Assembly (NCBI GenBank): GCA_026120185.1
Contig: JANUWF010001701.1
Span: 248,001-312,000 of the forward strand
DNA: 64,000 nt
Origin: Voacanga thouarsii
Lineage: Eukaryota > Streptophyta > Magnoliopsida > Gentianales > Apocynaceae
Reading direction: 5' to 3'
The position numbers and the translations under genes are program-made. Shown piece after piece: positions 39,931-49,878 of the stretch. Every line of letters starts with the position of its first letter. The stretch's first letter is position 1. The notes beneath the pieces are model-generated. The model searched no databases. It was given only the letters and a program-made list of their open reading frames with translations, and was not told where the DNA came from.

Positions 39931-40872
39931 CTCTACATATGGCTATAGTCAGACCAGTGAGCTCCATCAAATGGATTTTGGCACATCTTGCACCAGAAAG
40001 TTTTCCATATCTCCAAAGCATGCAGAAAGAAACCCTTGAGCCTTGTTTTTCTATTTATTCTACATTTATGCAAAGGTATAGGTGTTCAAAACATTAATTT
40101 AACAATTCGCTCTTAAAATCCATAGTTTCCTAACATATCATATCAACAAACGCAAAAAGTAAGGGAAAAAAAATCACATATTACAACGCACCCCATAAAG
40201 CATCAATAGTAGTAGACCATTAAAATTTCAAAATTTGATCATTCAAAGCCCTTTTAACGTCAGTAGCAACATCAAAGACACATCATTTGTTCAGTCTAAA
40301 CTCACAATCAATGCAACTTTCTCACCAAATTATCAAGCTGCCTAATTAAAACAGATCTGTGAAGGTTTTACCCAAATGTTTCTACACAAATAAACCCAAA
40401 AATATAGAGCATATGGTGCACATTAGTGTAACTTACATTGAAGACACTTAAACACTTAGTTCTGCATAATGATTCATTCATATCAATATTAATGGCTAAA
40501 AAAGCATCAAACGGAAATTCAACATAATTGAAGAATAAAAATAAGATCTTTAAGAACTCCACAATTCAAGAATAGTAAACAATGAGAGAGTCACCAAGAA
40601 TGGACAATTGGGGAGGAATTGGCAGCAGAAAGAATCAATTGAAGGCACTATGAATGACCATAGTAAGCAGCATGATGGAAGCAAGTTTTTCCATTTAACG
40701 AATCAAACATCAACACCTAACTAAAAGGTTCAAAAAATTAACTGTAATGAGACTTGAGAATAATCTATATACATTTGGTCCTCAAGAGGAATTTATGACT
40801 GCAAAAATAATAATACAGAAGCAAGAATATCAAAAGAAAGGAACTTTAATTTGAATTTTGCAATGATCATAC

Positions 40873-41130
40873 ATGGGCTCCAGCATGAATTAGCCTTTCC
40901 ACGCATGAAAGCTTTCCGTGTACAGCAGCTAACATCAATGGGATCTAAATCAATCAGAAATTAAGGAATCACCGCAACGGAAGTATCTTATTGCACTCAA
41001 ATGCTAAAAAATGCTACAAAAAGCTAAAGGTAATTTCTGTCGAACCAGAACCCATAAATCATATCTTACCTGTGTTACGCTGATTTAGTATATTTGGGTT
41101 GAGAGAACGATCCAATTGCATCGAAAGAAC
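40873..41130 (-). pseudogene. XBAT31-like ankyrin-repeat E3 ligase fragment, two exons
   Basis: Minus-strand exon 41130-41070 reads VLSMQLDRSLNPNILNQ and exon 40944-40873 reads IPLMLAAVHGKLSCVERLIH then AGAH. Together they match adjoining ankyrin-repeat exons of plant XBAT31-type RING E3 ligases. The first exon is 61 bases where the family exon needs a multiple of three, so a one-base insertion shifts the frame. No RING part or start is present. Confidence 0.7.
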
Positions 41131-41310
41131 CTTAAACAGCAAAATGTTAACCAATCAACCAAATAAACTACCAATCTGTACATTAAAATCAAGGAAAAAA
41201 AATATCAAGAAATAATAATACAAAGCAGATCGAGCAACATTAAGTGGACTCGGTGACACAATTGAGCAGATCGAGTGTCTCTTTAGTGCATACAGGCTGG
41301 GGTTTCTGGG

Positions 41311-41448
41311 AAAAATCAAAATCAGGAAAAAATTAAGAACAATCAGATTCTGATGCAGAGTAGAAGAGGGAAAAAAATCTCGGGGAAAAGCCAAGGTACC
41401 ACAATCAAAAATCAAAATCAGGAAAAAATTAAGAACAATAAGATTCTG
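41311..41448. repeat. 42-base direct repeat, two copies 96 bases apart
   Basis: 41311-41352 and 41407-41448 are identical but for one base. They lie just above the last recognised Helitron fragment and may reflect a local duplication. Confidence 0.85.
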
Positions 41449-41973
41449 TCAGTAGTTTTTATTGATCTCTTATCATTCCTAGAACGATTGGGCCCTTCTA
41501 ATGTTTGGCTTTCTTCACCCCTAACATCAGTACAAAGTTTGGTGTTCCCTTAGGCTTGTTTTCATCAGTAAATCATTTCTACAAACACCTTCTGTTCGGG
41601 CTTTCTAGGACAAAAGGCTGGTCAATGAGCAAAAGTAAATGAACGGAAAGTCACGGGATCAGAGGATTAAAGATAAAGAGCTTCAAAGGAAGCCAACATG
41701 AGAACGAGGCAAGCCGGGAAAGAATCCCATGGAGACCATCGGTGATAAACTTTCTCTCTTGTTCGGCTCCTGTATGTGACCGTTTGCATTCAGAAAATCC
41801 TTCAAATAAAGAAAAATTCGATATCCAAATAACAGTTGAAATAAAAGAGTAAACTGGAAAAACCTTGGAATGTGCCGTCTTCACATAGACTTTCTGTGTC
41901 AGTGCCGCCATTTCATGAATCGGTCGTCGGCAAGAAGAACCGTGCTTGTTCCTTGCCAAGCTTTTGTCTGCAG

Positions 41974-42309
41974 ATGGAAATGGGTCGCTGTACCATTCGT
42001 CGGGTGTCATCGACACCGAACGTGATCTGTTCGGAGATCGAGTTATCTGGCGGAGCTAAGAGTTTGAGTAAACTCGGATCGCGATCTTTTCTGGCTAAAA
42101 TATCGGAGGAAGAGGATAATGCTGGCTTGTTGACTTCGATGGCGAATTGCAGGAGTTATGTCAGAGATTGGTTGCAGAACGCCATCCCGATGGAAGAGCT
42201 TGGATTTCCCGATGGTGGAATTGGAACTTTGGCGGCGGCGGTGATGAGTTCAGCGGCCACAGTTAAGATCATCTTGCAACCAGCACAGTACTCTAAGTTT
42301 TTAGGTTAG
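41974..42309 (+). CDS. Unrecognised open frame, possible gene fragment
   Basis: A 111-codon frame (MEMGRCTIRRVSSTPNVICS onward, ending QPAQYSKFLG) lies in an unusually GC-rich patch of about 400 bases, which makes coding more likely than chance. It follows an acceptor-like tctgcag at 41967-41973. It contains NCRSYVRDWLQNAIPMEELG and a small hydrophobic Ala-rich stretch. I do not recognise a family. It could be a single exon, a captured fragment, or the remains of a host gene; the reverse strand is also open over 41651-42016. Confidence 0.3.
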   Translation: MEMGRCTIRRVSSTPNVICSEIELSGGAKSLSKLGSRSFLAKISEEEDNAGLLTSMANCRSYVRDWLQNAIPMEELGFPDGGIGTLAAAVMSSAATVKIILQPAQYSKFLG

Positions 42310-43165
42310 TGCAAGCGACTGGAAGATGGTCCATCTTCCATAGAAGTTCGAGGCCTCCAATTCAATCTTGTGTGGAAAAACAGAATGTCTTTTCCTCTTC
42401 CTCAGCAATGATCTCAACCGCATTCTTGGGATGTCGTGTTTTGAACCCTAAAATATTTAAACGTTTATTTGTGAATCTGGACAGTCAACCTCAATCAATT
42501 TCCAAAAACTACAGCAATCCACAAATTGCTTATAAATACGGTTGGTTCTACCTTATAAAGAATCTTCTATTACTAATCTAAAAAATATTCTCAAGTAACA
42601 TACCCAAAGCATAAACATCTACAACAACATTTGTTATTCAAACCAATAGCACTTAACCCTAAATCCATACCTAATCATCTCACCTAAGAGAAACTTGAAG
42701 AACAAAATTAAAGCATTTATCTAGTCCAATCATTTTACCATAAATCCAAACTAAACCCCAATACTGATATGTCACATAAACATTGGCCAATTAACCTAAT
42801 GAAGCTGATGTGTCAAACCCTAAAGACTTTACCCTCAACTTTACTTATTATTAATTTCCCTTGCAATATTCATAGCTTTATATGTAGACCAAAACTTAGT
42901 CATGAATTTTGGTTGTACTTACTACAAAGCCCAACATTCATAGCCCAAAGTACTCTTAACTAAACACTGAAAGAGGTTTGGGCTTTTGTTGTTCAGGTTA
43001 AACACTACCTTGGGCTATAGATGTAGGAGGAGAGCACTTTACAAGTCAACATTATTAGATATCCGATTCTTTTGTCGGACCATGCTTGGTTTTCATGAAA
43101 CTTACTCTATGCATGAAATTTGAATCCTCGCCCTCATGATGGATGGATCTAGAAGGGGCCGCGGT
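42310..43165. other. Intergenic DNA above the fragment mosaic
   Basis: No supportable gene. Short open frames only. Confidence 0.45.
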
Positions 43166-43169
43166 GGTA

Positions 43170-43431
43170 CAAAATTTACCCATCACAATTAAATTGACAA
43201 TAATTAATTTAGTATACAATTTTATATAAAAATAAAAATTATACTATAATAAAAATAAAAAATATATAAATTTTAAAACATTTTAAGTCACATTTAAATA
43301 TATAATATATATTTATTATTTTATAATATATAATATATTAAAATTTTTATTTTAAAAAAATATATCAATTTTTTTAAATATATAAATAGTAAGTAGGTCA
43401 ATTTCGTTCATATAGAGAATATCTATTTACT
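43170..43431. mobile_element. Decayed MITE copy (family C)
   Basis: Its interior (atataatatatatttattat and following, ending aaatagtaagtaggtcaatt) resembles the outer parts of the element at 44814-45403, and its ends are weak inverted repeats around aattaaattga / tcaatttcgtt. Boundaries are approximate. Confidence 0.4.
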
Positions 43432-44813
43432 TTAGTAAGAAATCTATATAAACTTTAACTTCTTGTTCATTTAAAATTTATTTAAAATTTATAATATTAT
43501 TCTTTATTATTTATTCTTTTACATCTGATCTCTAAATCTAAATTTTTAATTTTATTCCTAACCTTAGATTATTCATCCTAACCTCATTGTTAAGTTAATA
43601 ACTCAACTTTTTTTTTAAAGGGTAACAACTTAACAATTAAATGCATAATTTATAATTTGAGAATTTGTATTTAATTCTTGGCGTGTAAAGGAGAAAAAAA
43701 AAAGTCTTTTAAATTTGAGCTAGAGGTGCCAACTAAGCTTGAGAGTGCTAGCCAATATTTGGAAGTTTTGAACTGACAAGTTGCCTTCGAGATATATTAA
43801 AGAAAGAAGAATTTGACAATGCATTTGGATTTTGTCCCACTTTTGAGATCCACATGACAATAAATTATGATGCTAAATGATGGACTTGGGACCTATCTAT
43901 TTTGGGAGAAGTTTCACTTTCAAATTTGTTCACATTTCAAAATGCATAGCTCTATATTTTGTTAAATATTTTAAAATTTCTTATTATGGAGGATGGAATA
44001 GCTTTCCCGTATTTAAAATTAAATATTTATATTTTTTATTTTAAAATATTCAAAAAAATAAATATTAATTTCTTATATTTTATAATTAACCTTCTTAATT
44101 TAAAGAGTATAACTTTTATTGGTATATAAGTCTTAAAATTAACATTTTAAATTAACAATGCTACGATGATAATTTATATTAATAAAATACTTAATTTCAG
44201 ACGAAAGAAGTCTATATTTTTTATTAATGTTTTATGTCGATAGTAATGGTGAAAAGATGTGTTTAACCAAAGACTCCATTTTTTAACTTTGGTAGGAGTA
44301 ACTAAGTGAATTCATCATAACTAAGTGAATATAAAATTCTTAACTGCACTTTAGTTAATTAGACCATTAATTAACCTTTTTACACGTATAAAGTTCGTAA
44401 TGGCCGCAAGTAAAACATGAGGATTCAGTTTTGAATAAGGAAGGAATCATTGTCAAGTTCCAAACACGGCTTTGTCCGGACTCCGGATGCCAAATGTATA
44501 ATTTTTAAAAAAAAGCCCCCTGAAATATAAAAAACCAACGGCATGTGCTAAATTCTGGCCGCGGATTCATTGTCAGAGCATATCTGATAGTGATAATATT
44601 ATCTGTCAGATAGGACACGGTCACAGGGGTGATGATTTCACAGCCCACCTTTTTTTTAAACAAATTTTTTTTTGTGAATCTTTGTTGCGTTGTGGGCCTA
44701 CAACTAACTCTACGGACCCCACACATTATCTTCTTCATCCCTCTTTGCCATTTCTATTTACTATTTTCTTTACATGTTTTTTAATGTATTACTTTAATTG
44801 AACACAACTGTTA
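43432..44813. other. AT-rich intergenic DNA
   Basis: No gene supported; several T and A runs. Confidence 0.5.
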
Positions 44814-45403
44814 CGCCCTCTCCGTTCTAACTAAATTAACAGGGATTGATTTGATATAATATTTTATATAAAAAGTAATAAAAATTAAAATATAATAATA
44901 GTAAAATATAATATAGTATTATTTCTATTTCACAATATAAGTCTTTTTAGACTTATACATAAGAATTAAGGATTCATAAATTCTTAATAATTTTAAAATT
45001 AAACTTTCAAAAATATCCATAATTAAGTCTTTGTCTACTTTGATAATTGGAGAGAATTGTGTCATAATTAATGAAAAAAAAGAGAAATTGTATGGAGGGA
45101 TATAGATAAAAAAAAAGTAATAAATTTTTGTAAAACTTTGTAAAATGACCTATATTGTGAAAAAAAAAAATTAAGTCTAAAACGACTTATATTATGAAAT
45201 GGATGTAGTATAATAAAAGTAGAAAATATGTAAATTCTATAATACTTTGTGTCAAATTTAAATATATAAAAGTAATATATATGTAGTATATTAATTATTT
45301 TATAATATATAATATATCAGAAACTTTCATTTTAAGAAAAGTATCAATTTTTTTTAAAACAATTTAAAATAGTAAATAGGTAATTTAGTTAAGATGAAAA
45401 GAG
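44814..45403. mobile_element. MITE (family C) split by a second MITE
   Basis: Starts cgccctctccgttctaacta and ends in a sequence whose reverse complement is ctcttttcatcttaactaaa, so the ends are imperfect inverted repeats sharing taactaaatta. TA lies on both sides (44812-44813 and 45404-45405). Without the inner MITE it would be about 298 bases. Confidence 0.6.
44919..45208. mobile_element. Stowaway-like MITE (family B) nested in family C
   Basis: The left end ttatttctatttcacaatat and right end (reverse complement ctacatccatttcataatat) are inverted repeats of about 30 bases that continue through aagtc-tttttagactt. TA flanks both sides (44917-44918, 45209-45210). It is 290 bases, non-coding and AT-rich. 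A relative lies at 52285-52570. Confidence 0.75.
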
Positions 45404-45540
45404 TATATATATCTATGATTGGTAGAGCTTATACTGCTGAAAGAAGGAGGAGGTTAATTGTGAAAGTTTCAAAAAGAATGTATTTATTTAAAAAAAATGA
45501 ATATTATTTTTAAATATTTTAAAATAGAAATATAAATATA

Positions 45541-45869
45541 TGTTAAGTTTTTTTCAATCTCACATGAGATAACTTAAAAAAGGGTAAGGAATGATTTCCC
45601 TGTAAATAGGTTAGTGTTGTTTTGAGGATAGTGCACCAACTTATTGAACCTGGTAATTTGGGAGATTTTTTAGTCTTGAGTTATTTTGTGAGGGTTTGTA
45701 ATTTTATCCGTCCAAAAATTATATAGTGGTGTGTTTCTTTTCGAAGTCGTGGATGTATGTCTAATTGAGAGATCGAACCACGTTAAATTTTTGTGTTCTG
45801 TTTTATACATTTATTTTTCTTTCCTCTTTTCTATATATTTGTGTGTTGCTTTTGTTGCTCATCCCAACA
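45541..45869 (+). repeat. Left LTR of the copia-type element
   Basis: TG...CA ends, 329 bases, collinear with the right LTR with scattered single-base differences, so the insertion is not recent. Confidence 0.93.
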
Positions 45870-45960
45870 AGTAGTATCAGAGACTGGTTCTAGCTTGAGA
45901 GAAGAGCAAGGTTTGGGCAGCTTAGGGAGGATCAAGGTTCGGACCTAGGAAGGATAGAAA

Positions 45961-46820
45961 ATGAGTAGGAGGTGCTTCATCAGCAGTTTTGAGAGAGGTA
46001 ATTTTTTGTGTCACGTAGAGGTAAGGTATTTTATTATAAATTCTTTAAATATCACATATACGAAGAATATGATTTTACCTCTACTGTTTAATGGAAAGAT
46101 TGACTTCACTCTAGGAAAATGGATAACTCAAGACTACTTAGTGCAACAAAGTCTTGATTCTACATGAGAAGAAGAGAAGCTAGAAGGGATGAAGGATTCA
46201 GTTTGGAATGCTATTCAGAAAATGGCGATTAGTACTATTCGATCAGTAGTGCCTCTACGTATTAAAGTTATAGCGTTGAATGAGACATCGCCTAAGAAGA
46301 TGTGAGAGATTTTAGATAAAAATCGTGCATCAAATATACTAACTAACCGCTTAAAAATGAAGATGGATCTATATTTACTTAAGATGGAAGAATGGGGTAA
46401 CATTATTGATCATATAAATAAATTTAATGAGTTAGTATCTCGACTTAAAAATTTAGGGGAGAAGATTGAAGATGAGGAGTAAGCATTGCTCTTGTTGGCT
46501 TCTCTACCCAAATCTTACACGCTATTGGTGCAGTCATTGCTAGTAGGAAAGAGTACACTGCAATTGAATGAGGTGTCGAAATCTTTAAAAGAAAATAATC
46601 AAATGATAAAGAAAATCATTTTGAAGATAGTCGAATACTAGTTACAGAGAGTTGGAGAAGTAGGAAGAGTCGAAGCAAAAGAAAAGGTGATCAGTAAAGA
46701 GGAAAATCCCACCAAAGTAATAATAGCGACTTTGAGTGCTATTATTGCGGGGAGATTGATCACATCCAAAGTCATTACTAAAAAATGAAAGAGGATTTAA
46801 GAGCTCTAAGAGAATAAATG
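45961..46820 (+). pseudogene. Broken copia gag with zinc knuckle
   Basis: The frame can be followed through stops from about 45961. It passes a UBN2-type gag region (LLFNGKIDFTLGKW at about 46083; MEEWGNIIDHINKFNELVSR at about 46385; LLLASLPKSYTLLVQSLL at about 46492) to a knuckle CYYCGEIDHIQSHY at 46737-46778, in which the last Cys is Tyr. Several in-frame stops make it inactive. Confidence 0.8.
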
Positions 46821-47962
46821 AAGGGTAAGGCCAAAGTAAGCGATTCCTTTACAAATGTGGTCATTGGTAATGATCTATTATTGATAAGATGTTTGGATGA
46901 TACTGTTGATGAAAAAGCATTCAAATTGGATAATGAATTCTGCATCAGACTTGCATATTTGCGAGGACCAAGACATGTTCGTGTTAGAATATATGCCCTC
47001 CAGACTAGTTTATCTGATATAATTATCGAATTCATTAATAAAAGAATTTATTCTCAAAATTTGTTTGTGAATTTATATTTTATTTGTGCACGATTTCGTT
47101 TGGAAATGACTTATTATGTTTCAATAAGTGATCCATGTGAACGGTGGTCTTTCACAATAAGGTATGAATCACGAATTACTTAACACATAAATATTTATTC
47201 TTAACTGATTGATAAGAATGAGAATCTCATCATATATAGGTTATTGTGTTATGAATTTCAAATGGAGAATGACTTATCTTTAGCCGGTGAGTAGTCCACT
47301 CACTTCATTGTACGAGTGTATTTCGAATATGTAAAACATGACTTGTAATAGTAGTTTCTAAAAATACTATTTAAAAAAAATTTCAAACTATTACTGTTAC
47401 AACGTGGACTAATACTCTACCGCTTGAGTATGAGTTGGTGGTCTAACGAAGCTAGAAGTATATACTTTGATATACTGTAGTTGAGATTTTTTCGTAGAGC
47501 TGATATAGTTGTATATTGGGTATATGTGAATAGTTAGTTAAGACAGACTTATACAAAATAACTTCTACACTATATCGCCATTTGTGACTGTTCAAATGAT
47601 CTAATTATTTAGGGTTCTGGGGAACATGACTTGGATGTTTACTTTGGGGTAGCTCTATTGGAAAGTAGAAACATTCCAAGTGTCATGAATCATTAGACTA
47701 GAGGTCGAAGGATAGTAAATGTCTATTAGAAAGGTGTTAGTATACTCATCCTCTCTAAATGTACGGTGATGCCTATAGGGGTATTTTAGTCATTACACCT
47801 GTAAGTCGAAAACTTTGCTAACGCAGCATTATCCTTGGGGTCAATATTTCCTTGTCATATTAATAAATATTTAAAATGCAAAATATAGTTATTTAAATAG
47901 TATGGGTATTTTGGTCATTTTAGTAACCAAGGTGATGTGTCTTTTAATCCCCGAAATGGATC

Positions 47963-48233
47963 TTAAGTCCTGACAGATTTGGGTTAAGGAATTAGTCTTG
48001 ATAATTATAAGTTTATTTATTTTATTTAAATAATCTAATTTATTATTATATTAGAATAAAATAAAATGTTCGAGAGAGAGTATATATTTAATTTAAGTCC
48101 TGACAGATTTGGGTTAAGGAATTAGTCTTGATAATTATAAGTTTATTTATTTTATTTAAATAATCTAATTTATTATTATATTAGAATAAAATAAAATGTT
48201 CGAGAGAGAGAGAGAGAGTATATATTTAATTTA
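47963..48233. repeat. 130-base tandem duplication within the solo LTR
   Basis: Unit ttaagtcctgacagatttgg onward at 47963-48092 repeats at 48093 to about 48233. The second copy differs by a longer GA run (about 8 bases more); otherwise I see no difference, so the duplication is young relative to the LTR. Confidence 0.92.
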
Positions 48234-48525
48234 ACTGATTAATTAATTATTTAGGGCCCAAGGCCCAAATTAAAAATTAAAAAATTAATCTAGATATATA
48301 TAAATTAGATAAAATGTATGAAATGTTATATTGGTCTATTTGGACTTGTTAATTATTTATTGTGTTGTTTAATAAAACTCAGAGAATAAATAATTAAAAT
48401 TTATTATTTATGGGTGTTTAAGTTCAATAATAAATAATTTTATCTGGTCTAATAAATAAGACTAATGGTAAAATAAAATTAAAATAATTAATTAATTATT
48501 TAATTAATTAATTAATTAGTTAATT

Positions 48526-48555
48526 AAACAACACGGGATGGATCCCGTGTTGTTT
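48526..48555. repeat. 13-bp perfect hairpin in the solo LTR
   Basis: Arms aaacaacacggga (48526-48538) and tcccgtgttgttt (48543-48555) with loop tgga. It follows a run of TTAA repeats. Confidence 0.85.
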
Positions 48556-48970
48556 TGCGTGAAAGATTATAGAAAGTATGGACTTTCTTTTTTCATGCAG
48601 TTGTTCTCTCTCTCGGTGAAGTATTGAAATGAAGAAGAAATCATGCAAAATGGTCTATGGCTTCTCATTGTGATAACAAACCCAATTTTGGTCACTAAGA
48701 TGAAGTATGTGAAAAATCACAGAAGCCTTCAAAGGCTAAGCAAATCCACATCTTTGAACTTTCACTGGCAATGGAACGGGTACCATTTCAAAAGCTCATA
48801 AGGTGTGAATGAGACGCAGTCAACGTTTATAAGGACGTGATTCAATATCTTCAAGTATCATTGTACATACATCTTCTTCAGTGCAAAAAGGATAATTCAA
48901 TCATAGAGGTAAAATTTTTATTTTGTAAGTATACTTTCGATTTGATGATTTTTGCCATTTTAAACCTTCA

Positions 48971-49299
48971 GTTCGATAATTTGCAATTGAAGAATTTTGG
49001 TCACATCAACGTGAGAAACAACTCTAAGATGAAGGTTAAAGGCATTGGATGAGGCCGTCTTATACTCCACAATGATAAAGTCAAAACTTCCTAATGTAAG
49101 ATATTTTCCTGATTCTAGTGTCAATATTATTTTATTAGGTGTGATGTCATCAAAAGAATACAAGTATGTTGGAGTTGGAAATTTTGCAAAATACAAAGGG
49201 AATTGTTTGGTTATGCAAGGAAGAAGGAAGAGCAAAAACATTTACCATCTTGATAGTCATTCCTTGAAGAAGCGATTTGAAGGAAGTAAAACGGAATAA
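48971..49299 (+). pseudogene. Copia protease end and pre-integrase piece
   Basis: After the target-site duplication the element's own frame continues (HINVRNNSKMKVKGIG), then shifts and reads PNVRYFPDSSVNIILLGVMS and KSKNIYHL, the conserved stretch between copia protease and integrase. It ends at a stop at 49297-49299, about 90 bases before the right LTR; no integrase follows. Confidence 0.75.
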
Positions 49300-49386
49300 G
49301 CAAAGAAAAGAAGACTGCAAGGATTAGGAATAGAATTAAATTTTCAAATTCTATTGTAATTTGGAAAATTGAGAAAAGGAAGAATT

Positions 49387-49715
49387 TGTTAAGTTTTTCT
49401 CAATCCCACATGAGATAATTTAAAAAAGGGTAAAGAAGGATTTCCCTATAAATATGTTAGTGTTGTTTTGGGGAGAGTGCACCAACTCATTGAGCCTAGT
49501 AAATTGGGAGATTTTTTAGCCTTGAGTTATTTTTGTGAAGGTTTGTAATTTTGTCCGTCCAAAAATTATATAGTAATGTGTTTCCTTTCAGAATTGTGGA
49601 TGTAGGTCTAATGGAGAGATCGAACCACGTTAAATTTTTATATTCTATTTTATGCATTTATTTTTTTTATTCTTTTCTATATATTTGCGTGCTTCTTCCG
49701 TTACCCATCCCAACA
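49387..49715 (+). repeat. Right LTR of the copia-type element
   Basis: Same 329-base length and TG...CA ends as the left LTR. A purine-rich stretch (gagaaaaggaaga), a likely polypurine tract, lies just before it. Confidence 0.93.
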
Positions 49716-49781
49716 ATATATAATTTTGTATATAAATCATATTATATTTTAAATATAAATATAAATATAATAGTAGTTGGC

Positions 49782-49782
<1 letters not shown>

Positions 49783-49864
<82 letters not shown>

Positions 49865-49878
49865 TACAACAACAACAA
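49783..49878. repeat. (AAT)n microsatellite followed by (CAA)n
   Basis: About 27 AAT units to 49864, then four CAA units. Poly-Ile open frames on both strands come from this run. Confidence 0.95.

Larger units (their letters stand above)
37608..39945. repeat. 20-base direct repeat around the GSK3/SirB1 insert
   Basis: The 20 bases tcttcctctacatatggcta occur at 37608-37627 and again at 39926-39945, 2318 bases apart. Each copy touches one of the two SPT6-like pieces. Confidence 0.9.
36993..41139 (-). mobile_element. Probable non-autonomous Helitron carrying gene fragments
   Basis: Read on the minus strand, this segment starts at or above 41139 and ends at 36993 in CTAG followed by T. About ten bases before that end is a hairpin: cgtgc at 37006-37010 and gcacg at 37014-37018, loop gtt. 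CTAG-T after a short GC-rich hairpin is the classic Helitron 3' end. Upstream, in the same orientation, lie exon pieces of at least four unrelated genes with introns kept, as in gene-capturing plant Helitrons. No helicase or replication-initiator gene is present, so it would be non-autonomous. The 5' end (TC...) was not located, so the upper limit is only the last recognised fragment. Confidence 0.55.
46982..48970. mobile_element. Solo LTR inserted in the copia-type element
   Basis: Begins tgttagaatatatgccctcc and ends aaaccttca, with the 5-base target-site duplication GTTCG at 46977-46981 and 48971-48975. Only one copy of the terminal sequence is present and no protein domain is seen, so it is a solo LTR of about 1989 bases from a different, long-LTR family. 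It interrupts the protease region: the host frame is at the active-site-like motif (NSA...H) just before 46977 and resumes in frame at 48971. Confidence 0.85.
45541..49715 (+). mobile_element. Non-autonomous Ty1/copia-type LTR element with gag but no pol
   Basis: Two LTRs of exactly 329 bases start tgttaag and end cccaaca; the target-site duplication is ATATA on both sides (45536-45540 and 49716-49720). A primer-binding-like tagtatcagaga follows the left LTR at 45871. The interior has a broken gag with zinc knuckle, then protease and pre-integrase pieces, then runs straight into the right LTR. Integrase, reverse transcriptase and RNase H are absent. It is interrupted by a solo LTR at 46982-48970. 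Gag-only elements of this kind have been called TR-GAG. Confidence 0.92.

Noticed and set aside
36993..41139. Pack-MULE as the carrier of the gene fragments
   Set aside because: No long terminal inverted repeats or 9-base duplication seen, whereas a Helitron-type 3' end is present in the right orientation.
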